From the NCBI GenBank assembly GCA_050789255.1, contig JBOZRQ010000014.1:94620-158619 (forward strand): DNA of 64,000 nucleotides. The letters run 5' to 3'. The stretch comes from JBOZRQ01 sp050789255. Its GTDB lineage: Bacteria; Bacillota; Sulfobacillia; Symbiobacteriales; Symbiobacteriaceae. The translations under genes and the position numbers were made by a program. Shown in pieces: positions 41,946 to 50,800 of this stretch; position 1 is the stretch's first letter; each line of letters begins with the position of its first letter. The notes below the pieces were generated by a model, which saw only the letters and a list, made by a program, of their open reading frames with translations, had not been told where the DNA came from and did no database searches.

Positions 41946-43118
41946 ATGCGTAAACCCGTCCTTACCGCAGCACTTGTTGTCTCTGCCGTGCTCGTAAGCG
42001 CTTGTTCCGTCGCCAAGCCATCGGCCCCTGTCCCCAACCCGTCCGGCGGCGCCACCGTGACGCCGGCCCCGGTCACCGATCCGCCCAAGGTCGAGACCCC
42101 GCCCGTGCAGGTGCCCAAGGTCGAAGAGCCGCCCAAGCCGGTGAAGCGTGAGATGCCCAAGCCCGTCCGCGGCATCCATGTCTCCGGGTGGATCGGCGGA
42201 TCCCCGGACCGGATCGGACCGCTGCTGGAGTGGGCCAAGTCTGTCGGCATCAATACCGTGGTGCTCGAGGTCAAGGCCGAAGACGGCAAGGTCTCCTGGA
42301 AGTCCGACGTGCCGCTGGCGATCGAGATCGGCGCCAACGAGAGCAAGATCGGCGATATTGAAAAGCTGGTCAAGGAGATGCACAATCAGGGCTTCTGGGT
42401 CGCCGGCCGAGTCGTGGTGATGAACGACCAGTTCCTCTACAAGGGGCGCCCTGCCTGGGGCATCCCCGGGTTCCCCGGCGGTGCGTACTCCTTTATGGAC
42501 CCCAAGAACGAGAACGTATGGCAGTACAACATTGACCTGGCCAAGGCAGCGGTCAAGGTCGGCATGGATGAGATTCAGTTCGACTACATCCGCTACCCCG
42601 AAAAGCTGGTGAACGGCTACAACCGGGACACCGACGCGGCGTACCGGACCGGCAACATCAACGGCTTCCTCAAGAAGGCGATGGCCGAACTGAAGCCCCT
42701 GGGCGTCGTCGTTGGCGCCGACCTGTTCGGTCTGACCACCTCGGTGGCTGAGGGCGACGACATGCAGATCGGCCAGGACTACCGCCAGGTAGCCGAAATC
42801 GTCGACTACGTCGCGGCGATGGCCTACCCCTCCCACTACGCCAATGGCACCTATGGCATCCCTAACCCCGACGCCGCCCCCGGTGAGACCGTGAAGGCCT
42901 CCATGGAGAAGGCGCTCCAGCGCACCCAGGGCATCCCCATCGAGAAGCACCGCCCCTGGATCCAGGACTTCACCTATCCTGCGAAGGGCTACATCCCCTA
43001 CGGCATCAACGAGGTCTCGGCGCAGGTGAAGGCCCTGAAGTCCCTTGGCATCGACTCCTTCATTCTCTGGGATCCGAGCAACAAGTACACCCGTGGCCTG
43101 GACTACACCAAGCTGTAG
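41946..43118 (+). CDS. Putative glycoside hydrolase lipoprotein (DUF4015 type), paralogue
   Basis: 390 residues. Lipobox SAVLVSACSVA, a proline-rich stalk to about residue 70, then the same barrel as its neighbour: RGIHVSGWIGGSPDRIGPLL, GMDEIQFDYIRYPEKLVNGY, VVGADLFGLTTSVAEGDDMQ, AAMAYPSHYANGTYGIPNP. ATG 41946 follows GGGAGGAAG. The 235-bp intergenic region with the paralogue must hold both promoters. Confidence 0.87.
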   Translation: MRKPVLTAALVVSAVLVSACSVAKPSAPVPNPSGGATVTPAPVTDPPKVETPPVQVPKVEEPPKPVKREMPKPVRGIHVSGWIGGSPDRIGPLLEWAKSVGINTVVLEVKAEDGKVSWKSDVPLAIEIGANESKIGDIEKLVKEMHNQGFWVAGRVVVMNDQFLYKGRPAWGIPGFPGGAYSFMDPKNENVWQYNIDLAKAAVKVGMDEIQFDYIRYPEKLVNGYNRDTDAAYRTGNINGFLKKAMAELKPLGVVVGADLFGLTTSVAEGDDMQIGQDYRQVAEIVDYVAAMAYPSHYANGTYGIPNPDAAPGETVKASMEKALQRTQGIPIEKHRPWIQDFTYPAKGYIPYGINEVSAQVKALKSLGIDSFILWDPSNKYTRGLDYTKL

Positions 43119-43126
43119 GAACGTAA

Positions 43127-43169
43127 GGGGGCCCTGTCTGACGATCAACGTCAGGCAGGGCCCCTTTTT
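43127..43169. terminator. Strong terminator shared by converging genes
   Basis: A 16-bp stem (GGGGCCCTGTCTGACG with CGTCAGGCAGGGCCCC) followed by five T on the plus strand. It separates the DUF4015 gene from the RHS island. Confidence 0.9.
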
Positions 43170-43180
43170 CAACCCTTGGA

Positions 43181-43456
43181 TCAGGAGATGTTGGCGATTA
43201 CTGCGAAGTAGACGGTGCCGTACGCCCAGTTATTGCTGTGGTCGTGGACTGCGCAGGTGCAGGATACGGTCACGTTGTTGCCGGAGACGTTCGTAGTGTT
43301 GACCTGCACCTGGATCTCCTGAATGTGGTGGTCCGTGTCGGACCAGCCGACATCGAAGCCGGTCACGACGGCGGTCGCCGAGAGCACCTGGGACGGAAAG
43401 GTGACAGTCGTGGTATCGCCGTTCTTGACAGAACCGGCCAAAACGCTGAGAGCCAT
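43181..43456 (-). CDS. 91-residue beta-rich protein, H-type-lectin-like (copy 2)
   Basis: 91 residues, nearly identical to the copy at 43571-43846. The pattern NGDTTTVTFPSQVLSATAVV, then NTTNVSGNNVTVSCTCAVHD and GTVYFAVIANIS resembles H-type lectin domains (central NVT strand, terminal WxAI-like end). No signal peptide. Identification is tentative. TAGGAGG lies upstream. Last gene of the RHS island. Confidence 0.7.
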   Translation of the reverse strand: MALSVLAGSVKNGDTTTVTFPSQVLSATAVVTGFDVGWSDTDHHIQEIQVQVNTTNVSGNNVTVSCTCAVHDHSNNWAYGTVYFAVIANIS

Positions 43457-43570
43457 AGGTGATATCCTCCTAGTGGATACGGTCTGGTTGCGTTACCGAA
43501 TGGCTCGCCTGCTTGCAGGCGATGGAAGCAGGGCGCCCGGGGGCTGCGGCGGGCGGGCGTCGGACCTTGA

Positions 43571-43846
43571 TCAGGAAATGTTGGCGATCACCGCGAAGTA
43601 GACGGTGCCGTAAGCCCAGTTGTTGCTGTGGTCATGCACGGCGCAGGTGCACGAGACGGTCACGTTGTTGCCGGAGACGTTGGTGGTGTTCACCTGCACC
43701 TGGATCTCCTGAATGTGATGGTCGGTGCTCGAGTAACCGACGTCATAGCCGGTCAGGACAGCGGTCGCCGAGAGCACCTGGGACGGGAAGGTCACGGTCG
43801 TGGTATCCCCATTCTTGACGGAACCGGCCAAAACGCTAAGAGCCAT
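43571..43846 (-). CDS. 91-residue beta-rich protein, H-type-lectin-like (copy 1)
   Basis: 91 residues, differing from copy 2 at only a few positions (TGYDVGYSSTDHH against TGFDVGWSDTDHH). It starts 75 bp after the RHS stop codon on the same strand, with TAGGAGG upstream, so it is likely co-transcribed with the RHS gene. Two Cys in SCTCAVHDHS. It could be a lectin module, a structural partner or an immunity factor; none is shown. Confidence 0.72.
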   Translation of the reverse strand: MALSVLAGSVKNGDTTTVTFPSQVLSATAVLTGYDVGYSSTDHHIQEIQVQVNTTNVSGNNVTVSCTCAVHDHSNNWAYGTVYFAVIANIS

Positions 43847-43920
43847 GGGTGTTTCCTCCTAGTGGTTGTACCTGAAGTAGTCGGGCAGGTCTGCAGCCCC
43901 GCAGGCGCCCTGGGTGTTAC

Positions 43921-44862
43921 TCAATAGCCGAACACGCGACCCCAGGCGGTCTTCCACCTGCTGGGGAAGTAGATATGGAAGCGGTCAGGGAAGCTCTCGG
44001 GATAGACGCCCACGCCGACCTCCGATATGGTGGTTCCCTCCGCGGCCAGAACGGGTTTGCCCGTCCGCCTGGCAATGTCGGGCGCCATGGACTGTCCGAT
44101 CTCGCAGACCCGCCGCATATCGAAGCCGGTGCCGCCAAAGTCCCGGGCCATGTTGGAGAAGCGGGTCGCATCGATGTTGACGCCGTTGACGCCCATGTCG
44201 ACCGCGGAGCCGTCCGACGAGATCGAGATCGGCTCGTTGTTGGGCACGCGGCGCATGAACCTCTGGGCCCTCACTTCGTCAGCGGCGTCGCTGGCCGCTG
44301 TGAACCTCAGCTCCCGGCCGTTACGCAGGGAGGACATGGTGCCGCGCTGGATATTGTAGCCGCCTGCGTCTTCACCCATGGAGAGCAGATCGCGCCCCCC
44401 CGCCAGCTGTCTGCCGACCGGGGCGTACTTGGCGCCCGTGAGGCCGCCCATGACGCCGCCGGTGACCAGGCCGATCGCCCCGCCGATCAGGGCTGCCTGC
44501 CCGACGCCCTGCTTCCAGTCGTTCCCCTCGACCAGGTTGGCCCCGATCTGGAAGCCCGCGCCCGAGATCACGCCGTCGGCGGCGCCGGACGTGGCGCCCA
44601 CCACGATGCCCGTGGCGACGGTGGAATAGGTGGCGATCCCTGCGGCGGCCATTCCTCCGGCGACGGCGGCGCCCACGCCGTACCCGACAGCGCCGCCGGC
44701 GAGGCCCGCCACGAAGCCGACGCCCATGTAGGCGAAGAACTTTCCGACGCTGAAGGGCTGGTCCTCGCGCTTGGCCTGCACAGCGTAAGTGATTCCGCCG
44801 GCCGCGGCACCAATCAGTGCGCTGATGCCCATGGCGATGAAGAGCGCCAGGAAGGCGAACTC
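43921..44862 (-). other. Variable C-terminal tip of the RHS protein
   Basis: Codes for the 313 residues after DPSG. About 140 residues are hydrophobic with GxxxG spacing (AGLAGGAVGYGVGAAVAGGM). The rest (from about RELRFTAASDAADEVRAQRF to FHIYFPSRWKTAWGRVFGY) has no motif I recognise. By analogy with polymorphic RHS toxins this is the effector. Confidence 0.6.
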
Positions 44863-47800
44863 GCCGCTCGGGTCTACATACATGACCGGGTTGTTGCCGC
44901 TGTAGACGTACGGGCTGGCGTACTGGCCCTGCGGATCGGTCCCGTAGAATCGCAGCAGGCGGCTGTCGTAGAGGCGGGGTCCGAAACCGTAGAGGTAGTT
45001 GCCCGCAGCCAGCAGTTCGATCTCCTGCGCCGTGTACAGATAGGGCACGGGGAGCTGCCAGCCGCCGTACGGATCGCCCATGAGGTCGCCGAAGGGCTTG
45101 TAATGGAAGGCCTGCACGACGTTGCCGGTCGCGGCATCCACCAGCATGCGGGTCGAGTTCAAATAGTCCCGCAGGACGACGTACTGGGCGGCGCCCGGCA
45201 GGGCGCTCACCAGGCCGAGCGGACCGGAGAGATACTGGGTTTGACCGGTCGTGGCGGCGCCGTCCGAGACCAGTTCGACCAAGGGCGTGCCGGCAGGGTT
45301 GCGCAGGTAGAGCTTCCGGTCGGTACCCGCCAGGCGGAAGACCCGCTGGTCGCTGCTGTCGAACTGGTACTGGCGCAGTCCGCCGTCATCCATCTGCACC
45401 GAGGCCGTGTTCCGGGTCAGCGGGTTGTAGGTGATCGTTGCGATCTGCCGGGGAGCGGCGCTATTGATGCTGCCGTCCGGCTCGTAACCGTACTCCGGCT
45501 CGTTCGAACCGTCCGTGTTCAGCACCTTGTCCGTGTTCGCCTGGTACTGGTAGGTCAGGCTCTGACCGCCGACGCCCACCTGCAGGGTGTTGCCGTTGCC
45601 GTCATACTCGGGGATGCTCAGGCTGTCGCCCGTGCCGGTGCTGCTCTGGCCCTGTACCATCCGCCCGAGGTTGTCATAGGCGTACGCATAGCTATAGCTG
45701 AGCGGGAAGGTTCCGGGGTTGGGCACCTGCACGGCGGTGTCCACCCGTGCGATCTTGCCGTCGTAGTACCCGGCCCCGCCGGCGCCGCCCGAGGTGTAGC
45801 TGAGCTGCTCCGAGAAGAGGTTCCCGTACTGGTGCTGGGCCAGCCAGCCCGGCGAGGTGTAAGTGAACTGGTGGTCCAGGCTGACACTGCCCGCCGTCAG
45901 CACCTCATGCAGGGGGGCGCCGTTGGGATCGTAGGTGTAGGTCGCCAGCGGCTGAGAAGCGCCGTCCATCGTGACGGTCGCCGTGCGGCCCAGCCGGTCG
46001 TAGACGAAAGTGACCTTGGGCACCGAGGAGGTCGGCAGATTCTGCGCTGTGGTGACGACGTCGCCGTTGTTGTTGTAGGTGTACTGGGTGCTGTAGGTCT
46101 GGCTGTCGTACGAGGGCACTCGCAGGCTGCGGGTCTGAATGCGGCCGAAGGCGTCGTAGCTGAACTCCTCCGCCGCAGCCGTGGTGCCGTCGGGGTTCAG
46201 CACCGTGGACGCAGCGAGGCGGCCATACAGGTGGGGATCGGTGCCGTCGCCGTCGTAGGTCATCTGCTTGATGGGGATGGCGCCGTCCGCGGCGGTCGGG
46301 TAGTTCGGGCTGTCATAGGCAAGCGGCTGGAGCACGGCCGCATTCCAGGTAGCGTTCAGCTGGCCGCCCTCCACCGGCCGGCCCAGGCTGTCGTACTTGG
46401 CGTAGAGAATGTACCCTCCCGCCGCTCCGGCTGCGTCCTGGTTGAAGCGGAGCCGGCCCATCCGGTCGTAAATCGATTGCACCGTCCCTGTGTCGGGGTG
46501 GGTGCGCGTGACGGTCCGGCCCAGCAGATCCTGCTGCGTTACGGCCTGCCACGCCGTCAGCAGCCCGCCTGAGGCCGGGAAGGCGTTGGGCGGCAGGCTT
46601 TGCAGGCTGATGCCCCCACTTGTGGGCGTCGAGCGAAGCGCCGTGGTATTGGTCGTTCCGTCGGCCATCATCACCCACTGGGCGACCGGCTCCTCCGCCT
46701 GGGTCGTCAGGGATGCCGAGACCACCTGGTTCGGGTCGGTGACCGTCTTCACCCGGTACTGCCCGGCGGGAAGCCTCAGGGCAGGGAGATCGCCCGCAGC
46801 GTTGGCGCCGTAGGTGATGCGCGTGGTGTGCGGGGGCTGGACGGCAGGTGCGATGGCGAAGAGTTTACCGGGCTTGCCGGACTCCACCGGGCGCCCCATC
46901 GGCGACGCTTCAAAGCGGGTGCGGGAGTACGGGTACCCCTGATCGTCGGAACGGCCGTCCTGGCCGCTGTAGTAATCCGCAATGTCGCCCTGCATCACCC
47001 CGGTATCCCAGTCGAAGCTCGTGATGAAGCTGGACCGATAGGACAGGAAGGTCGGGTCCGAGGCGAGTGCGAAGGCGGCGCCCTTGGTTTGGACAGCGGC
47101 CCGACCCAAGTCATCGTACAGGGTCGCGGTGATGATCGACTCGCCCTGGCCCAGGGAGTGAAGCTGCCGCTGGCGGCCGACGCCGTCTGCGAAGGAGATG
47201 CTGACCTGGGGCTGGGCGAGTACACCCAGGTTCTTGAAGCCGCCCGCATTGCCCATGAAGAGGGTCACGGCCCCGGTCACAGACCCGTTGGCCAGGTAAC
47301 GAAGGATCAGTTGGCCGCCGGCGTAGAAGAGCAGGGCGCCGTCGCAGGAGATGAGCAGCCACTGCGCCTGCGGGGCGGGCCGCGCCGACTGGGGTTCGGT
47401 GGTCAGGGCCTGACCGTTGTAGGAGGCGGTCCAGACCTGGCTCGTGGGCGACCAGGCCACCTGGAAGGTACCCCCGATGCGGACGCCCAGCGGCTGGGTC
47501 AGGGTGAGGCCGGGTGTTGGCACGTAGGTCAGATAGAGAGCGAGATCATCGCCGCTGAAATTCTGGAGGACCAGGCTTCCCGGCGGGGTCGCCCCGCTGT
47601 AGGCGAGGACCCCCTCCTGCACCTGCCAGGCGCCGGCGGGCGCAGCCGTCCAGTTGCGCTGCCACTGGTCCGGGTCGTTCAGTTGCTCCACGAACCCGCC
47701 GCCGGCGGCGGTCAGGGCGAGCGACTGGTTGGGTTGCGCCGGGTTGAAGGCCCCGCCGGTCTGTCGCGAGAGGAAGCCCTGGACCAGCGACTGCGGCGCC

Positions 47801-50800
47801 GCCTGCGGACCGAAGCCGCCAACCTTCTGCAGGTTCGGGCTGTATATGGCCAGCTTGGTATCGTCGGAGTTGCCCAGGGTCGCCAGCGGCAGCTGCATGA
47901 CGGGGTCGTAGGCATTGGCCAGGAACGTGGCGACGAACGGGGAGAAGCGCAGGTCGTCCAGCCATACGGCGCCCGTGCCGCTGTTGGACGCGGAGATGGT
48001 GATAGTGACGCCAGATGCGCCGGCAGCGACGGGGATGCGCTGCATGAGGAAGCGCCATGTGCCGTCGGCCTCGCCGTAGGGCAGGGTTCCCTGCCAAGTC
48101 TGAATGCCGCCTGTCTTCACCGTGATCGTCCAGCCGCCCGACTGCGTGGAGCCGGCGGCCACCTTGGCCCAACAGGTAAAGAGGAAGTCGCCGGCGACCA
48201 CCTGCGGCTGGAAGGTTCGGTTTGGCCCGGAGGCGCCCGTATTCACCTGCACGCTGCTGTTCCCCGTGTAGGCGGTGCCTGTCACCACGGCGCTGCCTGC
48301 GGGCAGGCTCCAACCCGAGGGCGCCTCGTAGGGCTCAAACCCCGTGTAGGCCGCTGCGCCCGCTGCCAGGCTGGCGTTCGTGAATCCGGCCACCACCAGT
48401 TCGCCCCGGGCATCGTAGAGCGTGCTGCTCACCATGCCATCCGCGTCGGTCACCTCGGTCACGAGGCCGGCCGTGCCGCGGGCGGTAATGGCGGAGGTGA
48501 GCAGCCAGGTGCCGTCCGGGGCGCCCTGGAAGGGGAAGTCGGCGCCCCCGTTCGGCTGGGCGAGCGAGTAGGACTGGTAGGGCGCCGCGATCTGAAGGGG
48601 TGTGCCCGGCTGCTGGTCCAGCGTCAGGGGCCAGTTGCACAGGGTGTTCGCCTGGACCGAGACCACCACCGGCGCCGAACCGCCCTCCACCTGGATCTCC
48701 TGCTTGGTCTGCACCGCCAGGTTCTGTACCTGCCAGGCCGGGAGGTTTGGGTAGGCCGTGGAGCCGTAGGTGGTCGTGCTGGTCCGGGTCTCTTTCTGTC
48801 CGTAGCTGTTATAGTTGTCGGTCGCAGTGACAACCGGGTTGCCCGTGGCCAGGTCGTAGGTGCGTGAGAGGGTGCTGGTGACGCCGTCGCTGGAGCTGGT
48901 CTGGCCGGTAGGCAGGACGAGACCCCCATAGAGCGGCACCGGCTGCGTACCGTTGGGCGGCATGGGCATCACTGAGGTATAGGTCGAATAGCTGGTGGTG
49001 CTGGAGGCAACCAGGTTGTTGTCGGCGTCGTACAGGTCCTGCCCGATCAACAGGCCGTCCAGCAGGCTTGCGTTGGCAGGAAAGGGCTCGCTCCCCGCCT
49101 GCACCCCGTTGAAGTAGCGGTTGACCGTGCGGCCGTTCGGACCGACCTGCGCACCGCCCACCTCGGTGGTCTGCAGGGCGCCGGAGAAGGTGTAGGCCTG
49201 GTAGAACTTGGCCACCTTGCCGGAGGGATCGCTGGCAGCGGTCGAGGTGTCGTACCCGTAGGACGTACCGGCGGTCTGATAGCCGTCCCACATGCTCACC
49301 GCGCTGACGACGTAGGTATGCAGGCTGTCGTCGATGGCGCCCGCTGCGTAGCGATACAGATTGATCGAGGGCGCCTGGTTGAGCAGCGTCCCCAGCGGGA
49401 AGGTGAAGAAGGCGCTGGGTCCGGCGGGCGACTTGCCGTTGCTGGCGACCGGCTTGCCGTTCTGCGTGGTGAGGAAGTACTGCTCGGAGACGGTCTCGGT
49501 GGAGCGCACCTGGCCGTTCCAGAACGTCAGGAAGACCATCCCCACGGGGTTGTAGTCGCTGTTGAGCTTCAGGTAGGTCATGAACTCCGGACCCTGGTTG
49601 ACGATCGTGGTCGTGTCGGTATCCGAGCTCAGGGTGTAGATCGGGTCGTTCGGCATCTGGTTCCACGGGATCAGCGGATCCTTCCGGTACACGTTCAGGT
49701 CCGAGGTGAAGTAGCCCCCCTGGGCGGCGGTGACGAAGAAGCGCCTGCCGGGGCTGATCACCGAGCCGCTGGTGAAGGAGACCTTCCCCGGCACCCACGT
49801 GGTAGAGATCACGGTCGGATCGTAGGCAGCAGCCTGATCGCTGCCGTTGCCGGCGACTGTCGCCTGGCCGCCGAGGGCCAAGTCCTCGCCGTACGCGAAG
49901 TAGAAGTAGCTGCCGGAGCCCGCTGAACTGCTCGGGGCCAGGGACTGGTTGGGGTGCCAATCCAGGCCGTCGTAGCGCAGCAGGTTCGATCCCGTAGCGA
50001 CCAGCTCGTCTCCCGTAATGACGGGTGCGAAGCCGATCAGCATCTGGCCGCCAGGCATGGTCTGGCTGAAGGAGAACGGCTTGACGCTCACGGTCATGTA
50101 GTCTTCCGACCACTGCAGGATCTGGACCGTGTAGGTATAGCTGGTGCTGAGGAGGCTGGTCACGCTGGCGAAGGCCGTCATCGAACGGCCGGGGGACCAG
50201 GCCGCGAGGTACTGCTGGCTGGTGAAGGTGATGTGCGCGGTCGTCGTCACCGAGCCGCCGTGGTGCCAGTCCATCAGCGGGTCCTGGTAGTAGAGCGAGA
50301 AGGTGTTCTTGTCGGTGGCCGTCTCGTAGATCATCACCTGGTAGTAGTTGCTCGCCGCCACGATGAACTGCTGCCGGCCGCCGCCCCCTCCCCACCCTGC
50401 GCCGACCTGCTCGGCCAGCCATGTCTGGGTAGGCCACTGCCAGGAGAAGCGGTGCAGTTCGCCGGTATCGGGGTTAGACGCCAGGAAGAAGCCAGAGCCG
50501 CCGACGGTCTGTGTGCGCCGGGATCCAAAGACCGGCGGCACGTATTCGCTCCACGACCCGAGCATGGTTGTGTCCTTGTGGTAGGCGAAGGCGTAGGTGG
50601 CTTCCGACCCGTCGTTTGCGGGAAAGGATAGGATGAAGCAATCGGCCTCGGCCAGGACCTGCAGATCGTCCGGGTCCGCCTTGACCGTCTTGGGGCCGCC
50701 CGAAGGGCTCCACTCCTGCCAGTTGCCCAGCCAGGTGAAGACCTGCAGCTGCAGCTGGTTCGTGTTCGTGTTGAGCCAGGCGACGACGGCGTAGTCGGGG

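Noticed and set aside
43975..46572. An 865-codon open frame on the plus strand opposite the RHS gene
   Set aside because: It is an antisense frame kept open by high GC; its product is rich in Arg, Gly, Ala and His without domains, while the opposite frame is a clear RHS protein.
48809..50437. A 542-codon second minus-strand frame within the RHS gene
   Set aside because: Shifted frame of the RHS coding sequence with Arg-rich low-complexity product.
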